Source: Phoebastria nigripes (taxonomy: Eukaryota > Chordata > Aves > Procellariiformes > Diomedeidae). From it: a stretch of 64,000 nt of DNA. The notes beneath the pieces are model-generated. The model was not told the origin of the DNA, did no database searches, and worked only from the letters and a program-made list of their open reading frames with translations. The stretch spans positions 801,366 to 865,365 of the forward strand of contig JAYKAV010003110.1 in the NCBI GenBank assembly GCA_035582835.1, read 5' to 3'. The position numbers and the translations under genes are program-made. Shown here one piece after another: positions 39,567 through 51,499 of this stretch (positions are counted from its first letter, which is position 1; each line of letters begins with the position of its first letter).

Positions 39567-42000
39567 ACTTGGACATTATCTTAATGAATTGCCCAGGCAT
39601 TAAGAGTCAGCTTTTCTATGTATCCGTTGTTATAAATGGGCTTAACTGCCCTCATTGTTTGCACTGGTCAGCTTGAAGCCCCAGAAAAGATTCTCCCCGA
39701 GAATGTGGCTAAGTGAGGGGACAGGTAGATTATTCCTGTAATAGATCAGAATGTACAAACATTCATATTAGTTAAATTTTCATACTCATCCACTACATTG
39801 CGTTGATATAAATACAGAAATGATGTAAATACGTTGTTAAAAAAGGGGGAGGGATCTGAAATTAATCTAAATATAAAAATTTCCAAAGTATGACAATAAT
39901 ATGTCATATCATTTACACAGAGCAAGGTGAGAACAAGATAAGAGGATATTTCTAGTGTTTCTCATATAGAATTAAAAAAATGCACACCTGTGAACTCAGG
40001 AGCAGCGTAAATTTGTTTTCCTGTGTAATACTACAACTAAACTCAATAGCAAGTAAGCATTATTTTATTCTTTATATTGGAAAACAATGTACACAGAAGG
40101 ACATACATAACTGGAAGTCTCTTTCAGGGGTTTGAGGTAATATGGGATTGGATCACTTAGCTCCACTCAATTTTTTTTGTCACAGACTCATTGTGTGATC
40201 TAGTGTTGCACATCCTTTCCATATATCTGATTTCTTTTCTGTGAAATGGGTATAACATCCATCTGACTGCAGCCTTTGGAGAGTTGGATAAGGTTTGTAG
40301 TGGACCTTTTGATCTTTCAATTTAAAAGACTAGACTAGTATAAAAATACACACACACATGCATATTGTTTCATTCTCTATGAAGCTTGTTATAAACATTA
40401 TTAGATATTGTTAAGTATTATTGTTGTACTGTATTTGGTTTTGCTGCTACTAATTCATATAGTTGTTTGAGGCTTAAGAAATTCACTAGTGGTCGATAAC
40501 AGCTGAATTAATAAATATGATATTGTTTAGTACTACAAGAAAAAGTGCTCTATTCTGATATACTGTTGCACTTGTAAAGGTTCTTCTGAAATCAGGGAGG
40601 ATTTCAGGAGAATTATCAAAAATACTGCGCATCCTCTGTGAGAGTTTGCCATACTTCTCTGCTTGTAGTTAATGAAAATGAGCAAAAACTATGACAGCAC
40701 ACCACAGACAAGCTGTCCATTGGCTGGAACCATTATATCTGGAGCTCAGCAGCCTGCCTGTCCCTCAGACCTTGTTTTATGGCCATTGCCCCCAATCCAG
40801 TCTCTATTTATGACAAGTACTGTAGGGACACCATAAACCCCCACCAGTGCTGTTATGTGGGGCTGAGCGGGGATAAACTGACATCTCTGAGAAGCCCCGC
40901 TTGGGAGCTGCGTCAGGGTTAAGGGAACAGTGTAGGTGAAATGTAAATGCCAGCTGCCTTTCTAAAACTGGGCTATATATCTGCTTCCAAGCTATATTTT
41001 GAAATTGCAGATAGAAATATTTATTTGTAACCACAACAATTTCCCTGTTTTCATTCAAAATGCAGACTCACAGAATTAAATTATTTCACTGATTTTTACC
41101 GCCCAAACTGAGACACACGAGTGAGGTATTGATATGCTAAAAAATCCATGCTAATGTAGGTCAGTGCATCTGTTGATATGCTGTAACATGTTTGATTGCT
41201 ATTATATGCTGCAAAAATTAGGAGCTGTGATTGTCCCATCTTTAAAGTGACAGATGATGATATGTCAGACATGTGGAGGTTGTGGGTGTGCACACAGATA
41301 TGGATGCATGTATATGCTTATGAATATAAAATATATAAAATGATGTGGAATAAAATATGAAGCAGGTTAAGCTTGGAATGACCACAAGCACAATGAAATC
41401 ACAAGTGAGTTATGAGTACCAATAAAACTTTTATGCAATACCATATTATCATGTCTCCTGCATCTGCTGTGTCTTCAATAGAAAATTTACTTTAGAAATG
41501 TTGTGTACACCATTTTAAAATTATATGGTAGTATTTATTGTACCCTTTCATCTGTAAAAAACAGACCCCCTTTATATCAGTCCATCTGGAAAGGCCCTAA
41601 AAGGAAAAATAATACATATTTTAGAAACCTACTATCTAAAATAGCATTAGTTTTCTAGCCATTAAATATCCTGTTTTTATGGTACTGCATCTCAGAATTC
41701 TCAGGAGCTAGCAGCTGGAAACCTCTTTGTCTTCTTTAGTGGACTATGTATATGGAAATTCTTTGAGAAGTATGTTCTTAAGGGAACAGATGAAGTTTTG
41801 CCATTGTATGACGACATCATCCTTTGATATCGTACAGTGATGCACTCTGATCCAGTTATCTGAGCTTCTTCCCATTCTCCACAGAAGGCAGAGAGGGAGC
41901 AATATTTATGTCCCTTGGGTATATTTCCCACTGTTACTTTCTTGTCAGTACTGCAAATAGCATACGTAGATTTGCTTGTCTGTTGGGAGACCTTCTCTAT

Positions 42001-42020
42001 CATGTAAGAGCTCTTACATG
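42001..42020. repeat. Perfect 20-base palindrome
   Basis: CATGTAAGAGCTCTTACATG is exactly its own reverse complement, with no spacer. The flanking bases do not extend it. Fewer than one such site would be expected by chance in 64 kb. No function is evident. Confidence 0.85.
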
Positions 42021-44375
42021 TGTGGTGCTTGCTTTCTTGGTGCTTTCTGAATGTTTTTGAAAGCCACTTAGTAAACATAGGTATAGTTTCCCACACTGTT
42101 ATTCTTCTCGTTAGCAGGAGAGCCTGCAGGGTATTTCTAAGTTTTTGCAGCCTGATACTCTAGCAAGTTCATTTATGTTACCAAGAACCACCTCTAATCC
42201 CGATGTCCTATGATGGGACCCAAGAAGAGTTTTGCTCCTGTGTCAGCACCACTGCTTTCTGTTGTGAGCTTCACACCCCTCTTTTCTAACATCCTCTTGG
42301 GATTATCAGTGCCAGCATGTTGCTCTGTTAAGAGCATCTGATGGTGAAGCTGATGTTACCTATCAGAATCACAAGTGCCAGAGAGGATTAACAGTGATGT
42401 TTAGGTCATATCTAATGAATTCCTGCATCCTGCTGAGCACATCACTGCTCCCAAATTAAGGACCCGTTGTATCAGCATAACTGCAGCGTCCGACTTTACA
42501 AGTGTATTTCCCTAGTGGAATTATGTACAGTAGAAATTAGGACTTGTGTGCACATTTCAACAGACACTGTTTCTAAATTTAGCTTAATGCACTGATGCAA
42601 AGATGAGTGCTACAAGTTACAAACTCCTTGACTTGAGTCACTTGGTGAAGCTTCCACAAATGACAATATATCAAATGGCTGGGAGGAAAAACATGTTATT
42701 GATAATACTGTTTCTTAGGAGTTTCTTTTGTACGTCTATTATATCAGCTCCCCATCCCTTGTACTTTGGGATTTTTTTTTTATTGTAAAAGTTTGAATAC
42801 ACATAGGTGGCTCTCAAAGGATGCTGTTTACTTACACAGACAGCCTCACTTTCCAGCTTAACTGGCTTCCATTGCAAACTGTTAGCGATCCAGTAATGCA
42901 TTATATAAGTTTACATTGCAATATATTACTACAGCAATCTCCTGAACCATATACAGGAATTGTAAACTGTGGATTCAGTCTTTGGTGTTGCTAAGGTCTA
43001 TTCTATCACCATTCAAAAGTTGCTGGGATCTGTAATGTTTCTGATTTGTTTTACTAGGGATCTCCAAAAAGCCCCTTTCTTACATAGGGGTATAATTAAG
43101 TGTTTTGGAAAAATGGTGTGAACCTCTTGGTGCAGACTTTCAGAATAGATCTAGAATCTCAGCTCTGCTGCATCCCTCAAACTTGATTTGGGGACTTGAG
43201 GTCCTCAGGCTTGGCTTCTGGAGAAAAAGGTGTGATGACAAGTAGTAAATGCCATCCCTTGTGCCATGAAAATGAGCTTTCACTTGCAAGCAGTTGGGCA
43301 GAGACACTTGCCTGCCTCTCTCTTACGTTACTGTTGTAGGTATTTAACGTGTATAGGGTGTCTTACTTCACTCCTCACAGGGCTGTAGCTTCCAGGTTTC
43401 TGTATATACATAAAATAATTCTATCGGCTATATTTAATGTACCTTTTGAGGGATTTTACGGATCTATGATGGTAGATACTTAAAATTTGAAATTGGACAG
43501 AGATGCATCTGAAATGAGCATTGTGAAATCTTATTTTTCAGGTACTTTTCTCCTAGAATATAACTTACAAATCTAGCTGCTAGCGGTCTGTATGGAGTTC
43601 ATAAGGACAAGTATGTACTTTAGTGTGGGATTCAGTAGGATGGTATATCTTTACCTGTGGGTAAGGACGTTCTGTTTCCTCCTGTATCTTTATCTCACCA
43701 TCCCTATTTCTTAGCCAGGCTGTCTTTTTAAATATAATTGCTATTAATATAGAATTGTGTAGGGAATATAATTTGTTAAGCATTCTCAGGGAAGTGTGAT
43801 GGAGGGATTTCATTTGTGTTTTAAGGGCCCAGCTGATCTGCCCTTTCAAGCCTGAGATGGCAGAGACAGCCACGAAAATGCAGGTGGTTAAGAGTATTAA
43901 AATAAGAGAACCTCTGTAGTTTAAATTATTTCCAAAGTAGAAAGATAGGTAAATAGAAGTCTCAGAATCATGGTATTAGATCTGCATGCCTAGATTCTAC
44001 CGATCTACTTCATATGCCAGAGTGCTTTTGTAGATCTGGCCATTATGATTTTTTTGTTGATAAAATCCAGGGTTTCAGGAAGCGTTGTGGAAGCTCGAGA
44101 GAAGCGTTTGCTGTTCCATTATACACTGGTTGAAATCTAGCGCTGTTGTAAACCAATGACTAGTTAATGGAATTGTGGCTGTAACTTCATCTAATTAATA
44201 AGTAAACAAATGAAGCAAAGGAAAGATAGAGTCTTTGTGAGGGACAAGAACAGTTTCTACTCACCTTATGCAGTGATTGGCAGACACCAACCCCAGCATC
44301 AGTATCACCCTCTATCCACCAAGGCAGAAGTATGGTCAAGCTTATAATATCCTGAGTTGAACACTCTGCTCTGTC

Positions 44376-44400
44376 AAAAAAAAAAAAAAAAAAAAAAAAA
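44376..44400 (+). repeat. Poly-A tract (25 A)
   Basis: A run of 25 A, followed within 30 bases by a second, shorter A tract (12 A). No gene-like sequence precedes it. Confidence 0.9.
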
Positions 44401-45471
44401 GTTTAAAACCTCTTATAAAAAAAAAAAAGAGGCAATATCTGTTCTTTGTATTATCTACACATTGACTCCTCATCTTTTGGGAAGTGTACTGTACATTTCT
44501 TTGTCTGTCCCAAAGCATGCAACAAAAACAGTTAATCGCTTTTCACTTGCAAAGCTGTATTATCATATATTGCAACCAACTGAAACTTGAGTTTCCTTTG
44601 AGTGTCAGGGAAAGATCAGGAGAAGACCCCAGCAGTTACCCGCTGTCATCACAATGTGCATTCAGCAGTTATACGCCAATTAAACAAATAGCCCAGGAGT
44701 AAAATCTGAGTTACCTTTAGGCGTTGCACAGGGGTGGTAGCAAGTGATACATTGATGTAACAGGAGTAAATGAATGCCTTTGCATTTCCACCTGCTCAGT
44801 GTAAAGCAGAAGGTCCTTTCTCACCAAAAAGTTGTCAGTCTGACACATATGTGGTAGTGAATTACAATCAGAAATGTGAAGCACATAACTGTATTAACTG
44901 CTTGCTCGCCCCTCTGACAAAGGTTGCTATTCCCACAGCAAGGACAACTGAACAACTCATAAAGAGCAGCTTCATGAAATCCAGGAAGGTTTATGTTATT
45001 ATGCCAGACTTAAACTTCTGCAGTTCAGAAGCTACTGTACAGCCTTTTGGTCATCTTGGCTGCACTGCAACCCCTGTCAGAAGTGGCACACTTCAGTCAT
45101 CTGCTTTTAACCTCCTTTTCCCAATAGTCAGCATTTGGCGCAAACTTAGACAAAATTGGGTTACGATGCATCAGGAGAAGCAATGGCATCCACGCAGATA
45201 AACCCCACATGTACATAGCATTTTTGGGAATCCTTTCTTGTGACTGGCAGCAGAGAAAGGAAGGGCAGGCTAAGAAGAAAGAGGCTGAAATGAGTCACGC
45301 GTAGTTACTTAATGTTGGCTACCACGGAAACTCAAATATTATCATTAGTTTTAATCATTCAAAGACTGGAGTACTACTAAATATATCCTGAAGTCTGTAC
45401 ATCCATATGCAACAGCATTTTGAAAATGTGGTAATTTGTGAAAAAGCAAATTGGTTAAATGTGACAGAACA

Positions 45472-45512
45472 CTAATATTGATAAATGTCCTACTTGGTTT
45501 ATTTTCTTTCAG
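45472..45512 (+). promoter_or_regulatory. NPAS3: 3' splice site of the bHLH exon (branch point, pyrimidine tract, AG)
   Basis: The acceptor AG is at 45511-45512, preceded by a T-rich tract (ttattttctttcag). A ctaat match to the branch-point consensus lies at 45472-45476, about 37 bases before the AG, a normal distance. The AG places the exon start one base before an in-frame Leu codon, as expected for the NPAS3 codon split at this junction. The branch point itself is an inference from consensus. Confidence 0.85.
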
Positions 45513-45757
45513 TTTACAAGCTTTGAGGAAGGAAAAGTCCCGAGATGCTGCTCGCTCTCGCCGGGGAAAGGAGAATTTTGAATTCTATGAGTTGGCAAAG
45601 TTGTTGCCACTGCCTGCAGCCATTACCAGCCAGCTTGACAAGGCATCCATCATCCGACTTACAATTAGCTATCTGAAAATGAGGGACTTTGCTAATCAAG
45701 GCGATCCTCCATGGAACTTGAGAATGGAAGGACCTCCACCTAATACATCAGTAAAAG
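45513..45757 (+). CDS. NPAS3: NPAS3 internal exon encoding the bHLH domain (partial gene)
   Basis: Internal coding exon of neuronal PAS domain protein 3, a nuclear bHLH-PAS transcription factor of brain development; family knowledge says it pairs with ARNT-type partners and binds E-box-like DNA. The exon is 245 bases: one base finishing a split codon, 81 whole codons (LQALRKEK at the start, PPNTSVK at the end), and one base starting the next codon. Seen in order are the basic region [17 protein letters not shown], helix 1 [13 protein letters not shown], a short loop AAITSQ, helix 2 [19 protein letters not shown], and a linker with [32 protein letters not shown] and the [12 protein letters not shown] linker fit NPAS3; SIM1/2 have a diverged linker and NPAS1 differs in helix 1 and the linker. 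There are no stops or frameshifts. Splice sites set both ends. The preceding exon (ending in an Asn codon split AA/T) and the PAS exons lie outside the window. Confidence 0.96.
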
Positions 45758-45763
45758 GTATGG
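45755..45763 (+). promoter_or_regulatory. NPAS3: 5' splice site of the bHLH exon
   Basis: The donor reads aag/gtatgg, with the intron GT at 45758-45759. Cutting here leaves one G of the next codon, which matches the Val that follows SVK in NPAS3 (GTN). If the donor is not used, the frame reads Gly-Met-Glu and stops at TAA 45766-45768. Confidence 0.88.
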
Positions 45764-45768
45764 AGTAA

Positions 45769-48700
45769 ATGTGTTGTATAGTTTCAAATATGGCAGCCTT
45801 TAGTAACCTCTAAATTGAAATTTTTACCATCATCCTTTCTTCTTTCCCTGCATATCAAATCCTTTAAAGGGATACAAATGTGGAAATCTGAGGTCTGCAT
45901 GAGAAAGACACCATGTGAAGGTGAAATAAACCTCTTATTTTATTTATTTTTTATTTAACAACGAACCTGTTGATATAACTATTACAGCTGTAAATCTTCT
46001 GGGTGACGTAGACTAAATTGTTTGACGTTATTTAGCAATGATTGTGTTGCTTTGTTCTAGTATTTTATATAAGGATGCATTTGAGAGGAGGATGGCATTA
46101 TTGCTTCATTTGAGGACTCAATCTCTTAATTCGCTGGCTAAACCTTAAAGGCAGAATCATGTATATCTGAAGTTCGAGAGCATCACATCCAAATTTCTAA
46201 ATCTTCAGGTTAGAGACGAGGGTTTTATTTATAATTTTGTAATGTGTATAGAAATTATTTTGACTTCTGAGCCAGTAGGCATCTATCAACATTTCAGCCA
46301 AAATAGACTGTTTTCAATATTAAACACCCTCTTTTCGTGCTCAAATAAGCAGCTGGGCAGCAAAATCAACATTTTAGACATGAGTTGCCACAAAAGTCAG
46401 GTAATGGAGGAATCAGACAGTTATTTTAGAGGCTGTGTGCGTGTCGGTCCTAAATAGTGTTTCCAATGGCTTGTGTAAACTGGACATTTTTTTGTGATTC
46501 CCCCCCTCATGCTACTTATGTAGATGAGTGTGATCTTGCTGTCTGATACGTATTTTAAATTAGGGAGCAAGTTGCATTAACAGAACTCAAAGTTACCAAA
46601 ACCTGGGAATTGTGGTTGTCCTGGCTTTGACAGCACAGAAGACTACCCTGTTTTATTTCAGCTACTGATCTCACGTTTTCGAGGAAACATATTTTGGAAA
46701 GAGGCATATGAGATTTGAACACTTCAGTTTTTTTCCACACATTATGGAACTTAAACTCTTAATCTACACTAAACTAGGTAGACTATATATAGCATGAGGC
46801 AAAAGAAAAAGCCACCTTTAAGGGTGGGGGGAGGAGGGGGAAATAGAATCTTATTTATCAGCCCACAACTGCCCATGAAGCGTTACTGGTATTGATGGTG
46901 CAAAGAGCTTTTACCTGCTCTTCCATTTAAAGGAAGTAATATTAGTTAAGGAAAGTTGTAATTTTCAATGGATGGAGATAGACTTGGAGGGCAAAAACCA
47001 AAGGACTTTCAGGCTGATGATTTAGTAGCTGGACATATTTGCGTCATTTCATATATTTCATTTATATTATCTGCCACATCATATATAATTTTCATGGAGG
47101 AAAAAAAAAGGTAATAATTACATCATCCAGAGCATGAGTATAACATGGTTCATCAGGCTTCTGATATAATATGCAAATGTTCCCCATTTTTTCGGGATGA
47201 GAGTTTATTCTCAGGCAATTAAACAGTGTTTCAAGGCAGATGTAAAGTGGACTCTGCTGTATGATCTATGAGCTGTCTGTTAAAATAAATAATTCCTCCC
47301 AAAATTCTGTAGCTAACAGACATACAGTGCTTCTACAGCCTGTCCTGTATTACAGAAAATCTGATCTCTGCAGATCTCTCTGTTTTCAGAGTATCTGGGA
47401 TCTGTTGTTCATTATCTTCTTGTGGAATAAGAATATCTGAATACTGATGCTTTCTTTTTGTTTAAAGATTCTAATGAAGAAAAGAATTTTAAGGGAGAAT
47501 GAAGCCTTATGCTTAGACAACAGCATAAATAGTCTGGCCTAGATTAACACATTTCTCCCTATATAAAAGCTAGGTAAACATTTAATGTCTTTTCACCCTA
47601 TCTGATATAATAATCCTGCTCCTCCACCCATCTGGTGATACAGTTCCCATTCCTCTAGGCATAAGGGGTAGGGAGGGCTAGGGAAGGATTTTTGCTTTTT
47701 TTTTTTTTCCTGTTTGAGTATTTAGCTTTATACTAACTAGGATTGTATTATTTATGTGTCAGTACATTGAGATAATGAAACAGTGTTTCATTGTATAAGA
47801 ATTCCCCATAAGCAGGTTTAACTGTATAGTACAGGTATATTTTATTACTTCACCAGTTCTCCTTACATAGAAACCTGTTAACACATTCTGATCAAACATT
47901 CATGAAATTACATCAAAAGAAATTCATTTTCATTTATTAAGGTTGCTTTTTGCTGCCCTTGAAGAAGTTCATATGGATAAACAAGCTCACATAAATAGCT
48001 TGCAGCTTCATGTGAAGTATGGTTGATAATCCTACAGTAAAACACTAGACATTATATTTTGTGTGCGCCCAAGCAATCTTCTGAATAGACTTAAAGGTAT
48101 TTGGAAAATTGTATGAGAGGTACTTAACATTGCGTAGGCAACTGCCTTTTTTTTTTTTTTTTTCCCTCAAATGTGATGTCTGCTTGTGTTAATAATAAAA
48201 TTTCAAAGCTTAGTTTTAAATTTGTCCCCCAGTACTGTACAGCAATTTAATAATTTTAATTTAGTATTTCAGGAAGGTCCTTTACTCTGCCCTGTATTTA
48301 TCACAGCCTTTCTTAAAAGTCTATAAAGGCTGATGCGTTTGTTTTCTTATGCCTATTGTGTAGCGATCACTACAAGTTGTGCTTGCAAATGAACAGTCAG
48401 GTAACTTCATATAATATTTTCAGAGTCAATTACTTCATGGAAATATCTTGAGCAATTGGAAAGTAACAGATAGTTTTCTCCATTATTTTAGAAATATCTC
48501 TATTGTTATAATACAGATCAAATCTACAGTGAACATTATGCATTATTCAAGAAATGACCAGGCATTCTCAGCAGTGTTTCAGCTAAATAACTGATGATTG
48601 TAACCTTTAAAGAAATCTCATTGTGGTGACTATTGGTAAATCATTTCTCCATTCATAGTAATCTTTATTTAGAGGCTATCTAGAAACCATTATATCTTTT

Positions 48701-51499
48701 ATTAATCTTAAAAGCAATAGCCAATGACTTGACATTTGCTAAAAATGGATAAATTTTCCATCTTCTAAGACAGCAGACTTCAGTCCATTTTTTTTGGTAC
48801 ATTGTCTAAGGCTTTCTGTACATAGGAAGTATTAGTCCTTGTAAACAAAATACACACACAACTTGCAGCAGATGAGTTTAAAGATTACAGTTCTTAAAGA
48901 CCAGGACATGATTCTCATATGGCAGAAAATAATCAAAAAGTTATTTAGAATCAGTAGGAATAAAATTGTTATTCTTTGCATACTACTTACAATATGTTAC
49001 GAATAACAGTACTATTCCCCTCTGTTTCCAACCCTCCGAAAGTCTCTGTTTGACTCCCAGTATTTAAGGGCTATGTTCTGAGGAGAACAGCAAATGAGCT
49101 GCTAATCAATTTTTTGTACTCAGAGGTGAGTTTTGTGAAAGTTCTGATCTGGGAATGGAAGTATTTTTATAGTATATGCTGTGGGTTCAGCCAGTAAGTG
49201 GTGCTTTACATGGCATGGCACTTGAAGTCCTCTAGTGCATTCTGATTGCCTGACCCATACCAGGCCCTGTAGTCCTTTTCCAACATCAAACTCTCCTGAG
49301 CACCTTCATATTTTGGAATATCATTGCTTTCAAATGATTTGACTTTTTAGCACAAACTGTTGCTGAAAGTGTTGGAAGATCATGCAGCTTTTTATGTTCT
49401 TTTCCACTATGTCGTAGGTGTTTTCACCAAACCATATTTTCTTCCTTTTTTTCAAGTGAAGAGAGGAAGGGAGAGGAGGAGTGTGAGGCACCGTGATGTT
49501 CTCTGGTGTGTTAATGTGTTTGGCTGATGTAAAGTCTGCCATGTATTTCCTTTTTGGGCAATCTTTGGGACACCGGTACTGACTCAGGACCACCATCACT
49601 ATAAAAAGAAGGCTCGCGAGTCTTTGTCTTGAACAGAGTTCCCAGCATTTGCCATTTCTGTTTCTTTTGAAGCAGCAATTAAACCCAGTAGTCTGTGCCT
49701 AATTCTGCAAACCCTTGTCCTGGAAATTTGCCATGACGACATCAAAATAGTTATTAGATTTTCATTCTTTTTTAGTTGAAGTGAGGTGTTCATTTCTGTC
49801 TTTGGAGATACAAATGTTTGTGCAAGGTCATGAGTATAATTTCCTGCTGAATTACATGACATATGGAAACTAGAGTATGTAAGACAACTTTGGGCATGTT
49901 TTTTCTTTGAATGAAAAAAAGTAATTGTGGGATTATCCACAATCTCAAGTTATAAGTGGGTTTATCATGAGCTTTATTTTTTTTTTAAAGCCAAATCTTT
50001 ACATTTTACATTACATAAGTAAAATAATCTCACTTATCTCCTGCCGTATGAGAAGAGGTGAATGAGAGATTCTAGCTGAGGAGTGAAAAGGACTTCAGTA
50101 AATAGTACTGACCAACTGGTAGGTTGCGTGAAGAATGTAACTTTTAGTTTAGCCATCTCTACTTCTAGCATTACGTGTTCTGAAATTAGGTAGTTTTACA
50201 CATCTGTGTTCTAGAATTAATATATATGAGTATGAAAAGAAATCAGATGCTCTCAAAAGTGTTTGGGGTGGACTGAAATTTTTCTTGTCCAAATTGTTCT
50301 TGTCCAATGTAACTAAATATGACTCTGACGTGTTGCTTGCAATAAAGCATTCAGTGTTACTTCAATTCTGCATTGGTAATAAAATAAATACAAAATCTTT
50401 TGATAATCACAAGAAGAAAAATTATGCTTTAAACTAAATTACACCTGTTTCCTTCAAACTAGCATGTTTTTCAAGGGATACATTCTCAACATAAACAAAG
50501 TATGTAAGTATAGGTTGAAAATGAACTTGGTGTCTTATCATACTACGGAACTTGGTGTTGAGGAAATAAGTCCAGCGCTTTGAATTTTCTGGGAAAGAAA
50601 ATAAGCAATAACGATAATTGGGAAGTATGGTAATTGTTATCCCAAATGTCAAGTGGGATTACTTTCATTAATTTAAATACCTTTTTCTAATATTTTTTAT
50701 GCTGGATATGTATGCATTTTTAAGAGATAAATAAATGGTTCTCTTCTGAATGATCTCATTGTGGAAACACTTTAAATAACATTACCTGTTGTTAGCCTTC
50801 TATATTTTAAACTGAGCGTTGACTTCTGAGCAGGAGATGCAGGATAGTACAAGCCTTTCCCTGCCAAACCACACAAGCCTTCAACTAAGACCGGCCTTCT
50901 CTTCTGAACTACCACACAATTCTGTCTCAGGGAAACCATCTATAGGTGCAAAGAAATAAGAATTACTTTATTCCTCAGCGTTTGTGGCCCAAGACATTGT
51001 TTTTCACTGTTAGACATAAAAAGATCAATCAGATGAAAACAGCATAACGCAGATGAATTGGTGGTATTGTTTGTTATGAAAAGGGTCACCTAATCTGGCC
51101 GTCCTGCTTTGCGTGGAACTTCTGCTCTTGTGCTGGAGAATTCTTGATAGCCCTGTAATCTATTTCTCCCTATCTTGCAGGCATTTTTCTTATTCTTATG
51201 AGAATCTGATTCCTGTTTATGTGTAGGCCACTATAAAGTACTCTGACTGTGTACCAGTATCAAACACTGATTATAAACATAATGTCTATCCGTTATAAAC
51301 CTGTTTATGTGGCCACAGGGGCAGTGCAGCCGTAGGAGTAGCTTGCTTAGTCATCGACCTGTTACATAGGTTAAAGAAAAAGACTATTATGTGTTGTTTG
51401 AATGTAGGAAACGAGGACTGGAAATTTCAGACAGTCAATGGTAAAACATTAATGTTCTTTGTGAGAATTATTGATGGTTTTCTAGTATGAAAGGTATGG
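45769..51499. other. Unassigned intron after the bHLH exon
   Basis: An AATAAA hexamer lies at 45925-45930, about 170 bases after the donor. A T17 run is at 48147-48163. The text gcctaattctgcaaaccctt near 49698 matches another recurrent amniote repeat word. Otherwise nothing recognisable. Confidence 0.5.
48147..48163 (+). repeat. Poly-T tract (17 T)
   Basis: A homopolymer followed by ccc. It resembles a splice-acceptor pyrimidine tract, but no exon follows. Confidence 0.8.

Larger units (their letters stand above)
34379..45471. other. Unassigned intron leading to the bHLH exon
   Basis: Holds homopolymers (35088-35122, 44376-44400) and two palindromes. The frames at 41701-42096 (minus, 131 codons) and 44770-45201 (plus, 143 codons) have no conserved motif. 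The AT-rich part around 36740-37260 has dense homeodomain- and POU-like words (aattgataat, taatgatt, attagctgat) and could be a conserved enhancer, but this is a guess without alignment. Confidence 0.45.
1..45512 (+). other. NPAS3: NPAS3 intron upstream of the bHLH exon (3' part)
   Basis: Everything before the acceptor at 45512 appears to be intron of NPAS3, transcribed on the + strand. I looked for the exons encoding the N-terminal peptide that precedes LQALRKEK and saw none, so the intron continues to the left of the window. It is AT-rich with scattered old retroposons, one solo LTR and simple repeats. Long introns are characteristic of this gene in vertebrates. Confidence 0.85.

Noticed and set aside
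41701..42096. A 131-codon minus-strand frame
   Set aside because: Composition and sequence show no domain; it overlaps a palindrome and lies antisense in an intron. A chance frame is the simplest explanation.
44770..45201. A 143-codon + strand frame ending about 310 bases before the bHLH exon
   Set aside because: No conserved domain or repeat motif, and no splice donor that would link it to the exon in the right phase was identified. It matches nothing expected in the NPAS3 N-terminus, so it is most likely a chance frame.
45451..45512. In-frame Met codon and 20 residues immediately upstream of the bHLH exon
   Set aside because: This is intron read in the exon's frame through the pyrimidine tract. 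The acceptor AG and the split Asn codon fix the true exon start at 45513.
48141..48170. Pyrimidine tract resembling a splice acceptor (T17 then ccctcaaatg)
   Set aside because: No suitable AG with a following open exon that fits NPAS3 PAS-A sequence was found.
49599..49940. A 113-codon minus-strand frame
   Set aside because: Contains a recurrent amniote repeat word on the opposite strand and no protein motif.
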